A stretch of 64,000 bases of DNA from Bryobacterales bacterium. GTDB taxonomy: Bacteria; Acidobacteriota; Terriglobia; Bryobacterales; Bryobacteraceae. Of this stretch, positions 9,399 through 19,906 are shown piece after piece. Each line of letters opens with the position of its first letter. The first letter of the stretch is position 1. Where the stretch lies: contig JADLBD010000008.1 of the NCBI GenBank assembly GCA_020847975.1, forward strand, positions 1 through 64,000. The letters run 5' to 3'. A program made the translations under genes and the position numbers. Below the pieces are notes generated by a model. The model was not told the DNA's origin. It ran no database searches and worked only from the letters and a program-made list of their open reading frames with translations.

Positions 9399-12300
9399 CC
9401 ACATCGGCAACATCGAAGTGCCGGAGATCGTCCCTTCCGGAACGTTCCCGATAGTCCCGGATTATGGCTACGGCCATGCGGTCCGTCCGGACGTCGCAGT
9501 TCATCAGTTCGGCAGCGGGAACGTCAAGGTCGAGCAGCGCTTTCTGTTGGGCAACGGCTCGAAGCGCTTCTCGGTGCGGCGCCGTTTGATGAAGGATTCG
9601 GATCGCATCGCTCTCCGGAACTTCTGGGAGTCGAAATACGGTCCCTATGGCGCGTTCACTTACAACGCGCCGAACGACAACGGCCTCGGGACCACCGCTT
9701 ACACCTGCCGGTTCGCCAACGAGCCTCTGTCCTGGGAAATGGTCCGCGACGACCTGTGTTCGACCGGCGTCACGTTGATCGAGATCCCGGCGAGCTCGCC
9801 TACCTACACCGTCTCCTCCACCGTCTTGCGGTTCCCCTCCGAGGCGCTCAAGACCGCTCTCCTGTCCCAGGTCCAGCAGCTCATCCCGCTGATTCGAATC
9901 CTTCCGCGCCAGGCGGGCTATCCCAACATCTACGTCTCGGATCGTCGGTGCACGGTCGCCGGCACGTTGTACCATGCGCGCCTCCTCCAGTTCGACGGCA
10001 TCCAGCAGGGCATGGGCAACGAGGCCGACCAGGCGACGTTCACCTTCGGCAACGCCGACCGCGTCATGCGGGACCTCTCGAACGATGTGGATCTGTTCCG
10101 CGCCACGGTTGAGTTCTCGCTCCTGCACGTTCCTGTTGGCCAGACCGCCGGGATCAAGCTCGATCTGTGGAAGGGCGAGATCACCGACTGGTCGCTCGAC
10201 GCTGGTCCGGAGTTCCGGGTGACCGCCGCGGACGGCTTGTACGAACTGAACCTGCCCTATCCCTGCCGCAAGATCACGCGCTCGTGCTGGAAGCAGTTCG
10301 ACTTCGGCGCGTGCCCGTACTCGGCGCAAGGCGCGCTCGATCTCGTCCACTTCCCCGGTGCCGATGCAACCAAGTGCGACAAGGGGTACGATACGCCGAA
10401 CGGATGCCTCGCGCACGGCATGAAGCGATACTACGGCGCGATCCTCGCGGAGCCGCAGGCCGTCCGGATCAAGGACAATTCGACCGGCACGTGGGGATTC
10501 GGGCGGTCCACGATCACCAGCGTCTCGCTCGTCGCCGACTCGATCTATGACCAGATCGTGCCGGAGGTGTACACCGACGGCGACATGCCGGTGAACGCGA
10601 AGATGGCGGCGGGCCGCGACGAGAGCGACTTCTATGAGGGCATGGGAATCGTCTGCGAAGGGCCAGTCGGTTTCGGGACCGGCCACAAGATCGACGGCCA
10701 GGAGAACCACGTCCCGTACAGCCCACGCACCGTCGCCGGCAACGATCCGGCTGGCGCGAACGACTGGTTCTCGCTCGACGAGTCCGGCAACAGCATCCCC
10801 AGCAAGCCGCCGGACAAGCAGTGGCGGTACGTCTACTCGGGCAACAGCACCTATCTCGACAACTTCGCGGCCGGAACCGCGTTTGTGGTCATCCGCCGCG
10901 CCGACGCCAAGGGCCTTCAGCTAACCCGCTTGGGCGAGCACCAGATGGAGGTCATCGTCAACCAGGGGATGAAAGGCTGGGTGTGGACCGGCGGCGGCGT
11001 CCGGTTCTACGGTCCTCCGCTCACCAACCCGGTGTGGATCGCCGTCAACATGCTCCTGCGCGCGCGCGGGATGCGGTTGGGCGCCGATGCGACCACTGAG
11101 CAGCTGGACCTCGCCGAGACTCTGTTCGACGTGGATGCCGCGCTCGCGGCCGCGAGCATCTGCGACGAGTCGGTCACCAAGCTCGTTGGTTCCGGAAGCG
11201 AGACGCAGTTCAGGTTCCGGGGCATCCTCCAGGAGGAGAAGCCGCTCCGCGACTGGATTCAGGAAGTGCTGATGAACTGCCTCGGGTATTACACGTTCAC
11301 GTTCGGCAAGCTCAAGATCGGCGTGCGCGTGAACTCGTCGGCGGTCGAGGCCTTCACCGAGGGAAATACCATCTTCCAGTCGCTCCAGTTGGCCCCAGCC
11401 AAGCCGTCGTTCAACCACCTGACGACGAACTTCGCCGACGAGGATTACAACTTCGTCGGCAACAGCGTCACCGTCTACGACATCGATCACGCCGCCCAGA
11501 TCGGCGGAACTGCTGGGGCGCTCTTCCTGAAGTCGAACGTCAACCTCGCGGGCACGTTCACCAAGAGTCAGGCTGCGCGGATCATTTCAGTCCGGATGCG
11601 CGAGGAGCTCGGCGGCATCACACCGACCGAATGGAAGCGCGCGCGCCAAGTGAACTTCAAGACTACGGTCCTCGCCCTCAACACCGAACCCGGCATGGTC
11701 TGTTCGATGACGCATCCGGACATGCCGAACGGGTCCGGAGAATTTCGGGTGCTTTCCTGGCGGCTCAATCCGGATTACTCGATTGACATCCAGGGCCGCA
11801 CGACCACGGACAGCATGTACGATCTGGTCGCCGGCCCTAAGCCCGCCGACGTCGTTCCGGACCCGGTAACGGAGGAGATCCTGATCGACACCGGAGTGCC
11901 AGGCGTGGTCACGGGCACACCGAAGCTGGCCGACTACGGCACGTTCGCGGTGGACAACCTCGAGGTGCAACCGGACGCCTCCGGCAACATGAACATCGCC
12001 GGTGCTTACGAGGTCGCGATGGGGCTGTACTACGTCGACGAGCTCGCCACGGATCTGTGGGCCAGCCTCGACGCGGACCTCGACGATTCGACCGATCCGG
12101 CCACGGTCGCGTGCACGGTGAATGCGGACACGCCGCGCGTGTTCCGCGTCGGAGACTTCATCGTGTTCAACGACGAGGCCGCGGATGCCGGCCACGGCGG
12201 GAGGCGCTCGTATGAGTGCGCCCAGATCACCGGCCCCGGCGACGAAGGAGATGTGGTCCCCACGGGCAACTTCGTTCTGCAACGCGAGTGGCCGGGAGTA

Positions 12301-13215
12301 CTGCCGGGGGAGGCGACGTTCCTGACGTACCGGTGCGCGCACAAGGCCGGCATCCGGTTCTACAAGCTCGATCTAAAGATCTTCACGCTGTCGGTAAAGA
12401 AGGGCTTCTTCCGGACGCCAGGAATCCCGGCGCGCATCGAAGCAAAGATTCCCTCGGTGTGTGTGGTCGCCGCTCTGGTCGGCGTCGCCAACCACTACGG
12501 CTACGGGCCGTTCACGGTGTTCCCCCTCGGGCACCACAACGAACCGTTCATGCCGGGAGACCGGACGTGCAACGGTGGCGCATATACGTTCCAGATCCCC
12601 GGCGCACTGGCGATCGCGGAGAACGTCGCTATTCCCATGCGGGTCCAGGACGCCGCTTCGATCCGATGCGTCTATGCCTACGTTCAGCAGGGCACGAGCG
12701 ACGGCCAGAGCGCGTATCTGGTCAAGGTGAGCCGGGACGAGGGCGCGACCTGGGAGCCGCTCGAATATATGGGCATCGCGCAGGCGCTTCCCACCGCGTA
12801 CAAGAACACCTATGACTTCCTGGTGAACAACGAGGGCTACGGCAAGCCGGACACCAGACGCCTGCCCTACAACGATTACGGGATGGCTCTATTCGGCGAC
12901 GTGACCGCGAGCGGATCGCCGCAGACGGTACAGGTCGCTTCTTACGGCGCGAACCGTCTCGGCCTCGACGTCGGCGAGTTTGTTCACATCGATCTGGGCG
13001 GTGACAACGAGGAGTATGTGGAGGTCCTTGCCGCCGATCCGGACAACCAGACGTTCGACGCGATCTTCACCAAGGACCACGCTGCCGGCGAGAGTGTGCG
13101 GCCGACCATCTGGCCCACACCGATCTTGAACGAAGGCGATGACCTCGCCTTCGACATCCTGAGCGTGGCGTCGCCGGACCCGGGTTCCGATCTGACCGTG
13201 GCGATTCAAACCTAA
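9391..13215 (+). CDS. Phage tail tip / host-specificity protein (DUF2163/gpJ-like)
   Basis: 1274 aa; Cys-containing segment ..YPCRKITRSCWKQFDFGACPYSAQGALDLVHFPGADATKCDKGYDTPNGCLAHG..; position. Confidence 0.65.
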   Translation: MPDHIGNIEVPEIVPSGTFPIVPDYGYGHAVRPDVAVHQFGSGNVKVEQRFLLGNGSKRFSVRRRLMKDSDRIALRNFWESKYGPYGAFTYNAPNDNGLGTTAYTCRFANEPLSWEMVRDDLCSTGVTLIEIPASSPTYTVSSTVLRFPSEALKTALLSQVQQLIPLIRILPRQAGYPNIYVSDRRCTVAGTLYHARLLQFDGIQQGMGNEADQATFTFGNADRVMRDLSNDVDLFRATVEFSLLHVPVGQTAGIKLDLWKGEITDWSLDAGPEFRVTAADGLYELNLPYPCRKITRSCWKQFDFGACPYSAQGALDLVHFPGADATKCDKGYDTPNGCLAHGMKRYYGAILAEPQAVRIKDNSTGTWGFGRSTITSVSLVADSIYDQIVPEVYTDGDMPVNAKMAAGRDESDFYEGMGIVCEGPVGFGTGHKIDGQENHVPYSPRTVAGNDPAGANDWFSLDESGNSIPSKPPDKQWRYVYSGNSTYLDNFAAGTAFVVIRRADAKGLQLTRLGEHQMEVIVNQGMKGWVWTGGGVRFYGPPLTNPVWIAVNMLLRARGMRLGADATTEQLDLAETLFDVDAALAAASICDESVTKLVGSGSETQFRFRGILQEEKPLRDWIQEVLMNCLGYYTFTFGKLKIGVRVNSSAVEAFTEGNTIFQSLQLAPAKPSFNHLTTNFADEDYNFVGNSVTVYDIDHAAQIGGTAGALFLKSNVNLAGTFTKSQAARIISVRMREELGGITPTEWKRARQVNFKTTVLALNTEPGMVCSMTHPDMPNGSGEFRVLSWRLNPDYSIDIQGRTTTDSMYDLVAGPKPADVVPDPVTEEILIDTGVPGVVTGTPKLADYGTFAVDNLEVQPDASGNMNIAGAYEVAMGLYYVDELATDLWASLDADLDDSTDPATVACTVNADTPRVFRVGDFIVFNDEAADAGHGGRRSYECAQITGPGDEGDVVPTGNFVLQREWPGVLPGEATFLTYRCAHKAGIRFYKLDLKIFTLSVKKGFFRTPGIPARIEAKIPSVCVVAALVGVANHYGYGPFTVFPLGHHNEPFMPGDRTCNGGAYTFQIPGALAIAENVAIPMRVQDAASIRCVYAYVQQGTSDGQSAYLVKVSRDEGATWEPLEYMGIAQALPTAYKNTYDFLVNNEGYGKPDTRRLPYNDYGMALFGDVTASGSPQTVQVASYGANRLGLDVGEFVHIDLGGDNEEYVEVLAADPDNQTFDAIFTKDHAAGESVRPTIWPTPILNEGDDLAFDILSVASPDPGSDLTVAIQT

Positions 13216-13216
13216 T

Positions 13217-16200
13217 ATGGCCGCCGAACCGCTTCACATCTTCGATCCGCGGCGGAACTTCCAGACGCAAGGCTTCACCGGCAAGGCCGCGACGACGACG
13301 ATCCACGACGCCACCGAGACCGGCGCGAGCATCTCGGGCATTTTCCAAGCCGCCGAGGACTTCGCGGTCCTGGGCTTCTGGAACGCCTACGACTATTACA
13401 ATCACCTGCGGTTAAAGCACCTGCCGAAGACGGATCTCTCCGGCCTGAAGCTGGAATTCGACATCGAGTACGACCACGCGCTCGATGGCGCGGTGCGGCT
13501 GGACGCCGCGAAGTACCCTTCCGTCTCCTGGGACGCCATGACGTTCGTCTGTGGCAAGGGGATCGCGCCGGACGACGTCTACGAGGTGCGCCTGCTCGAT
13601 CACGCCACCGAGGTCGCCGGCAGCGAGAGCCAGGCCAGCGTCGATATCGATCTGAACGGCGAGGAGCCCGCCGAGGGCATCGACTATCTCCACCTTCACT
13701 TCCGCGATACCCGGTACACGATCACCAGCCTCGATTGCCGGTTCGAGACGCAACTGACCGCCTCGGTCGAGCCGGCCACCGATGGGAGCGGGAACCTGCT
13801 CACCGTGGATCTGCATGTGGCCGACGCGAGCGCGTTCGAGCAGTGGGACATGGTGTGGATCGAGCGTACCGGCGCCAACGAGGAGTTGGTTGTCGTTCAG
13901 GAGGTCAATGTGGTCCTCGGCTTCATCCGCGCACGAATCACGATGACACACGCCGAGGACAGCTACGTCACGCGCAAGACGCAAGCCAAGCATGCCGCGC
14001 AGAAGTTCGTCGAGTTGATCAACACGCCAGGCGACACGGTCGCCGGCAGGTTTGGTCCGGACCAGACGGCGGTGATCGAGGCGACCGCTACGGGCTACAC
14101 CGGTGGCGGGACGATCACTCTCGGGTTCAAGGCGGCGGCGCTTCCGGCCGCGCGATACGGCAAGCTCGGGAACCTCGACCGGGTACTCGTGACGTGTGAT
14201 CACACCGGCGCGGGGGCGTTGGCGCTCACGTGGTTCTCGCCCGGTACATATCCCTTTACCGGCGGCGACAACGACACGAGGTACCACATCACCCTCGAGT
14301 TCACGCAACCGCTCACCGATAAGCAAAGCCGCACCGTTCCGATGAACGACTGCCGGAAGATGTATCTGGTCTTCGCGCCGCGGTTCGAGCAAACCGAGGG
14401 CGAGCTTGCCGATGGCTGCTTCCTCACGTCCGGCGTGGGGCCGTCCGATACGGTGTGGCAGGTGGACGACTCCTCGAAGCTCTCCGGTGGCCGGTACTTC
14501 ATCGGGTCGCCGACCACCGAAGAGCGCGTTCGCCTCATCGCGGTCGATTCGGCGACGCAAATCACGGTCGAGCGCGGCTACCAGGGTTCGACGCCTGGCA
14601 CCTGGTCGAGCGGCGCGCGGATGAAGAAGCTCTCGCCGGTCTCGGGGTTTGCGAGCGACGCCGAATGGGGCGCGACGATCTCGAACATCGCGATCACAGG
14701 CGACGGCAGTCTGAAGGTCGGCGGCGGCTCCAACCGGATCGAGGAATCGGACTCGCGATGCACCTATACGGGTTATTGGGAGAAGTACTCCTACAACACG
14801 GGCTGGCCCAGCCGATGGTGGGCGAAAGGGCACGCGCGGCGCTGTGCGCCTTCTTCCGCGCCGGACGTCCGGAAGGTCTCCCTGCGCTATTCATACGGAC
14901 AGCAGCACGATCTGTATCTTGGGACGTTCCTCAATACCGACTGCGGGAAGATCACCGTGGTCCTCGATGGCGGCGCGCCGACCACGCACGACCTCTACCT
15001 CAGCGAGTATGGCGGCACGACCGCCAATATCCTGCTCCGTAGCGGAGTCGCCGCCGGGAACCATACCACCGTGATCACGGCGCTGTTTGAGAAACACACC
15101 TCCAGCACCGGCTATTACTTCTACTTCGATTACCTGTGGCCGCTCGAACCGCAGGACGTTCCGGACCCGCCCACCGTCTATCCTGACGTTTCGCTCGCTA
15201 TCGATTTCGACACGGACCACGGCTACAAGAAGCCCCCGGCCTGGCACCTATGGCAACTGAAGCGGCTTGGATTCGAGGGCCACGCCGACGTCTACATGGG
15301 CGTCTTCTGGAACAACAAGCGCCGCCGCGTCGGCGCGACGTACCCGTACGCCACGGTCGAATTCTCCGGCACGCCATCCCCCGGCGACGTGGTCTCGATC
15401 TCGATTGGCGGAACCACAATCAACCACGCCATCGGCTACGGCGAAACGCTCCAGCAGATCCTCTCCCACATGCGCGCCACGATCAACGGGATGTTCTCCG
15501 GCGTGTGGGCCGACGACAACTTCGGAACGAGCACCACGCTCCGCATCCAGTCGAAGGCGCCCTCGTGGACGTTCACCGGCCTGGCGGTCAGCGAGCCGAA
15601 CTCCGTGACGCTCACGCTCGACGATCAGATGGGCGCGCCGGGAACCGAGGGCGACTGGGAGATGGTCGATTCGGTTTCGCCGGTCATGACCGAAGGCGCG
15701 CGCCGGTGGATTCGGGATTTGGCCGGACAATTCCAGACAAGTGGGATCAAGGCATCCTTCGCCTTTTCGATGGAGTGCTATAACCCGCCCGCATCCATGC
15801 GTGCGAAGTACTTGTCGTACTCGGGCGGCGTGGTCAGTCCGGGCGCGGACGTGTTCTTGCAGATTCCATCCCACCAGATGCACTTCGGCGCGCGCGTCCG
15901 GAACTACCTGAAGCAGATGTATCGGGAGTGCGCCGACGAGATCGCGCAAGCGGGCGCGCCGGTCATCATGCAATTTGGCGAGACGCAGTACTGGTATTTC
16001 GACAACCGGGGCGAGGACCCGAACGGCGGCATGGGCTTCTACGACCAGGGAGCCATCGACGACTTCGCCGCCGCCAAGGGACACCAGATCTGGCCGTTCC
16101 GCGCGAACAACGACGATCCCGCTGGCGATCCGGCGCACCAGTACGAGACGGCGGATTTCCTGCGGGACCGGATCTGGTCGTACTGCCAGGAGGTCATCGC

Positions 16201-16756
16201 CTACGTGCGCCAGGCTCACCCGACCGCCGTGTTCGAGTGCCTGTGGCCGCTCGACGCGAATCAGGGGAAACCGTCGCCGGGTCCGGCCTACCGTCGGTTG
16301 CTGATGCACGTGAACCTGCCGATCGAATGGAAGACCTCGAGCTACGGCATCGGCTATTTCCGCTGCGAAGGATTCGACTATGACGTCTGGCAGAAGAACG
16401 CCAAGCGGATGAACGAGACTCTTTCCTATCCTTTCGACGCGCTCGACCGGCCCGCCGCGGAGTGCATTTACCTCGCCGGCATCTATGGTCCTCCGGACCC
16501 GCCCATGGCACAGGCCTACGGGATGTGGCGGGCCAAGAAGCTCTACTCGATGTGTTTCTGGGCCTTCGACCAGTTCTGCCTGAACAGCCGTCCGGTTCCG
16601 TTGGAGATGTGGACGCAAGCCACGGCGACTGCCAGCCAGTACCACAAGCCGCGCGCCGCGCGCGCGTTTGAAGCAGCGCTCGCCGTAGCGGTCGTTCCGG
16701 CGGCGGCCGGAGCGCTCAACCGGTTTCCGTTGAACCAGAGGAGGCTGAATGCCTAG
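13217..16756 (+). CDS. Large phage tail/fibre protein with C-terminal TIM-barrel-like domain
   Basis: 1179 aa; C-terminal half ..AGAPVIMQFGETQYWYFDN..IWPFRANNDDP..EVIAYVRQAHPTAVFECLWPLDAN.. resembles glycosidase-like beta/alpha barrels. Confidence 0.55.
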   Translation: MAAEPLHIFDPRRNFQTQGFTGKAATTTIHDATETGASISGIFQAAEDFAVLGFWNAYDYYNHLRLKHLPKTDLSGLKLEFDIEYDHALDGAVRLDAAKYPSVSWDAMTFVCGKGIAPDDVYEVRLLDHATEVAGSESQASVDIDLNGEEPAEGIDYLHLHFRDTRYTITSLDCRFETQLTASVEPATDGSGNLLTVDLHVADASAFEQWDMVWIERTGANEELVVVQEVNVVLGFIRARITMTHAEDSYVTRKTQAKHAAQKFVELINTPGDTVAGRFGPDQTAVIEATATGYTGGGTITLGFKAAALPAARYGKLGNLDRVLVTCDHTGAGALALTWFSPGTYPFTGGDNDTRYHITLEFTQPLTDKQSRTVPMNDCRKMYLVFAPRFEQTEGELADGCFLTSGVGPSDTVWQVDDSSKLSGGRYFIGSPTTEERVRLIAVDSATQITVERGYQGSTPGTWSSGARMKKLSPVSGFASDAEWGATISNIAITGDGSLKVGGGSNRIEESDSRCTYTGYWEKYSYNTGWPSRWWAKGHARRCAPSSAPDVRKVSLRYSYGQQHDLYLGTFLNTDCGKITVVLDGGAPTTHDLYLSEYGGTTANILLRSGVAAGNHTTVITALFEKHTSSTGYYFYFDYLWPLEPQDVPDPPTVYPDVSLAIDFDTDHGYKKPPAWHLWQLKRLGFEGHADVYMGVFWNNKRRRVGATYPYATVEFSGTPSPGDVVSISIGGTTINHAIGYGETLQQILSHMRATINGMFSGVWADDNFGTSTTLRIQSKAPSWTFTGLAVSEPNSVTLTLDDQMGAPGTEGDWEMVDSVSPVMTEGARRWIRDLAGQFQTSGIKASFAFSMECYNPPASMRAKYLSYSGGVVSPGADVFLQIPSHQMHFGARVRNYLKQMYRECADEIAQAGAPVIMQFGETQYWYFDNRGEDPNGGMGFYDQGAIDDFAAAKGHQIWPFRANNDDPAGDPAHQYETADFLRDRIWSYCQEVIAYVRQAHPTAVFECLWPLDANQGKPSPGPAYRRLLMHVNLPIEWKTSSYGIGYFRCEGFDYDVWQKNAKRMNETLSYPFDALDRPAAECIYLAGIYGPPDPPMAQAYGMWRAKKLYSMCFWAFDQFCLNSRPVPLEMWTQATATASQYHKPRAARAFEAALAVAVVPAAAGALNRFPLNQRRLNA

Positions 16757-18953
16757 CAGCTACCCGACTGCCGTCGATAGCGCCTCGACGCTCTATTCGC
16801 CGGTGGACGCCTTCTCGATGGCCCCGCTGGAGACCACGACCACGCAGACGGTCCTCGTTGGCGACACCAGCATCAGCGTAACTTCTACTGCGGGGTTTGC
16901 AGCGAGCTACGGCGTCCTGTCGATCAACGACGAGCTCGTCATCTACACCAGCAAGACCGCGAGCCAGTTCACCGGGTGCCAGCGTGGAGCGTTCGGGACC
17001 ACGGCGGTGCAGCACAATTCTCCGGCGACGGTGAGGGCGAATATGGTCGCCGGTTTCATAATCGCCCTCCAGTCCGCGGTGGTCGCGATCGAGACGGAGT
17101 TGGGCACCGTGGCGGCGCGGAACTACGTCCGGAAGGATGGCGCGGTAACGATCACCGGACTGAAGACCTTCCAGGACGGTGCGGAGTTCGGTTCCGGCAA
17201 CCAAGCGGCAACCGGCCTGGTCAGGCTGCCGAATACCGGCGCGGTGAAGTGGCGCAAGGCCGACAACTCCGGCGACCTGGGAATGGCGCTCAGTGCCAGT
17301 GACCACATCGCCATGGACGCGATCATCGACTTCGCGCCCGGGCAAACCTTCGGCGCGTTCTCGTATCCGGACGCCACGACTACCAGCAAAGGCATCGTCC
17401 AGGTAGATCCCACAGGAGGCCTCGCCGTTGCGGCAGGGGTGCTTTCAGTGGCGTCGTCTGGCGTCACGCCTGGCACATATACCAAGCTCGCTGTCGATGC
17501 CAAGGGGCGCGCCACGGGCGGAACGTCGCTATCCGCCGCCGACCTGCCAGCCCACACGCACGTGGCCGGCGATATCGTCTCCGGTGCGCTGCCGTTCGCG
17601 ATCCAGAACAACGGGTCCGTGGTCGGCACACGGCGGGCCCTGAATCTGATCCAAGGCGCGAACATGGCGCTCTCGTTCGCCGATGATTCGGGGAACGATC
17701 GGGTCACGGTAACGGTCGCTCTCGGCTCGTTGCCGGCGCACTCGCACGCGGAAAGCGACGTGACGAACCTCGTCTCGGATCTCGCTGTGCGCCCAGTAAA
17801 AGGGATAGGTTGGACGGCTTCCCGTGCGGCTGTCATCAACTCCTCTGGCGAACTCTCTGCGGCGGTCGGAAACGCCACTGATTGCGTGCTTCAGGATGGT
17901 TCTACCGCGGCCAAGGCGAACGCCAGCCACACGCACGCCCAGTCGGACATCACGAATCTCGTAACCGATCTGGCCGGCAAGGCGGCGAGCGTCCACACCC
18001 ACACGTCCTCGCAGATCAGCGATGCGACCGCCGCCGCGACTGCCAGCACGGTTGTTCTGCGCGACGGGTCGGCGGGAGCCAATTTCGGCTACGTCGCCGC
18101 CAACAACCTGTGGGCGTACCTCGAGTCGCACCTCCAATCTGTGGACTGCGGCGCGTTCCAGACGGTCGGCGGAGCGTTCGAGAACATGGCGAAGTTCTCG
18201 GAGGACTTCTCCGTTGGCATCTGGGACAAGAACGGTGGCTCCTGCTCAGTCACAGCCAATAGCGTTACCGCGCCGGACGGTAACGCGACCGCAGATACGG
18301 TGACCGCGAGCACTTCGACGCCGGTGCTCCAGCAGCAGATCGCCGGCCTCGTTCCGGGCGGGCAATACACGTTCTATGTCTGGGCGAAGGTTCCGTCCGG
18401 AACGAAGCAGGTCTCGATCGCCATCGTGGACAACGCCTATGCCGGATACCTCGCCGGCCCGACCAGCATCACGCTCACGACGTCGTGGCAGCGGTTTAAG
18501 ATCACCGGCACGCTGGCTGGCGGGCAGACAGGCCTCTGGATCGTCGTGCGCCAGTTCGCCGGCAACGGCGACAACTGGACCTCCGGCGACGTTTATCTGT
18601 GGGGCGCGTGCCTTCAGCAGGGCAACGATCCGAAGAAGGGCTACGCCAGAACGTGGGGCTACCAGGCGTCGCCAGTTGCGGCCGGAGTCGCGTGTGGCCA
18701 GATGCTGGTCGTGGCGAAGGATAGCAGCGAGTCGCCTTTGCGCGTCGCTGGGCCTGGCTCGAACCTCGCTGATTACACCCTCTTGCAGGTCACGGCAGGA
18801 GGCGAACTGATTATTGCCGGCGGCACTGGTAATGGCTACCGGCTGGCCGAACTCATGGGTGCCAGCAATCCGTCCGGATGGTCCGGCGTGATCAAAGTGA
18901 AGAACCCCGCTGGAGTCACGGCGGGATACATCCTGCTCTACTCCAACCCGTAA
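16749..18953 (+). CDS. Phage tail fibre protein
   Basis: 734 aa; repeated LSAADLPAHTHVAGDI / LPAHSHAESDVTNLVSDLA / SHTHAQSDITNLVTDLA fibre repeats. Confidence 0.8.
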   Translation: MPSSYPTAVDSASTLYSPVDAFSMAPLETTTTQTVLVGDTSISVTSTAGFAASYGVLSINDELVIYTSKTASQFTGCQRGAFGTTAVQHNSPATVRANMVAGFIIALQSAVVAIETELGTVAARNYVRKDGAVTITGLKTFQDGAEFGSGNQAATGLVRLPNTGAVKWRKADNSGDLGMALSASDHIAMDAIIDFAPGQTFGAFSYPDATTTSKGIVQVDPTGGLAVAAGVLSVASSGVTPGTYTKLAVDAKGRATGGTSLSAADLPAHTHVAGDIVSGALPFAIQNNGSVVGTRRALNLIQGANMALSFADDSGNDRVTVTVALGSLPAHSHAESDVTNLVSDLAVRPVKGIGWTASRAAVINSSGELSAAVGNATDCVLQDGSTAAKANASHTHAQSDITNLVTDLAGKAASVHTHTSSQISDATAAATASTVVLRDGSAGANFGYVAANNLWAYLESHLQSVDCGAFQTVGGAFENMAKFSEDFSVGIWDKNGGSCSVTANSVTAPDGNATADTVTASTSTPVLQQQIAGLVPGGQYTFYVWAKVPSGTKQVSIAIVDNAYAGYLAGPTSITLTTSWQRFKITGTLAGGQTGLWIVVRQFAGNGDNWTSGDVYLWGACLQQGNDPKKGYARTWGYQASPVAAGVACGQMLVVAKDSSESPLRVAGPGSNLADYTLLQVTAGGELIIAGGTGNGYRLAELMGASNPSGWSGVIKVKNPAGVTAGYILLYSNP

Positions 18954-18964
18954 AGGAAAACCCA

Positions 18965-19321
18965 ATGAAATTAACGCTGGATCACACCCAGCGTCTGAAC
19001 CTGCACGCGCTCCTAGGCGCGCAGCGGGCAGACGTGGGGTCTATTCGCGCGATCTGGTCCATCCAGGATCGCATCGCGCTCGACGTCGACGAAGAGAACG
19101 CGGTCCAACTGAAACGAGAGACTATTGCCGCCCAGGAGCACGTGGTCTGGAACCCCGCACTCTCGATCCCGGCCAAAGAGTTCGAGTTCTCCAATGCCGA
19201 AATCGCGCGAATGCGAACTGCGCTTCAGGGTTGGGATCGTTATGGAGCATCGTCTGATCGCCATTGGCTTGAACCACTGTTGAATCAGGTCGCCGTCTCC
19301 GAGGCACTCCAATTGAGGTAA
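18965..19321 (+). CDS. Prophage conserved hypothetical protein
   Basis: 118 aa from ATG 18965 (MKLTLDHTQRLNLHALLGAQRADVGSIRAIWSIQDRI..), last gene of the tail run. Confidence 0.5.
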   Translation: MKLTLDHTQRLNLHALLGAQRADVGSIRAIWSIQDRIALDVDEENAVQLKRETIAAQEHVVWNPALSIPAKEFEFSNAEIARMRTALQGWDRYGASSDRHWLEPLLNQVAVSEALQLR

Positions 19322-19443
19322 AAAGACAACAGCTTGCGATTACCTACATTCGCTATCGACTGTTGACAAGATATATGCAACCTTCAGTGGGCGATATGTA
19401 GGGCATATATTCGAGCTGCTGCCGGTTCTCTTCACATGGCACT

Positions 19444-19902
19444 TCACTCAGGGTCGTTGGCTGGCGACCAGCCGGACTCGATACGTTGGACAAGCATCGT
19501 GTCGTTCCAAACTTCCCTAATCGGCAACTTTCTTTGTTCAGCGGTGATCGCTCCGACTTTCCATTCTCTTTCTCCGTCCCAGAACCACCAATTGGACACT
19601 TTATGTCCAGGCTCTGCGAAACCAGAACGAAATATCGGAAACTCCCGATTATGCGGAGCGATTTCACTGCGACCGGCAATTTCGAACGTTTTCCGTCGAA
19701 CTGCGCCTCTGACCGGGAAGAATACGCTAAACCGGACGGGAGATTCTGCCAACCTAGAAAAATCAGAGGGCCGTTCCTGAAAAAGGCCGTCGAACACTCT
19801 AATCAGCCCGCCAAACTGGGGATGCTGGTGAGTATATTGCGCATAGGCCAAACCATTTCTGGTTGGGATCTCGATGATGTCGCCAAGACGAACGCTGCCC
19901 AT
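19444..19902 (-). CDS. Imm26-like immunity protein candidate
   Basis: MGSVRLGDIIEIPTRNGLAYAQYTHQHPQFGGLIRVFDG.. resembles Imm26-type proteins; immediately downstream of the toxin gene on the same strand. Confidence 0.6.
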   Translation of the reverse strand: MGSVRLGDIIEIPTRNGLAYAQYTHQHPQFGGLIRVFDGLFQERPSDFSRLAESPVRFSVFFPVRGAVRRKTFEIAGRSEIAPHNREFPIFRSGFAEPGHKVSNWWFWDGEREWKVGAITAEQRKLPIREVWNDTMLVQRIESGWSPANDPE

Positions 19903-19906
19903 AAGC

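Larger units (their letters stand above)
1..19321 (+). mobile_element. Prophage, tail/lysis/fibre module (left part outside window)
   Basis: Collinear + strand run of tail tube, tail chaperone with frameshift, tape measure, minor tail, host-specificity, fibre and glucosaminidase genes in siphovirus-like order. No integrase or att site seen. Confidence 0.9.

Noticed and set aside
1-19321. Gene transfer agent instead of prophage
   Set aside because: Cannot be decided: capsid, terminase and integration genes are outside the window; fibre and LamG genes fit a prophage.
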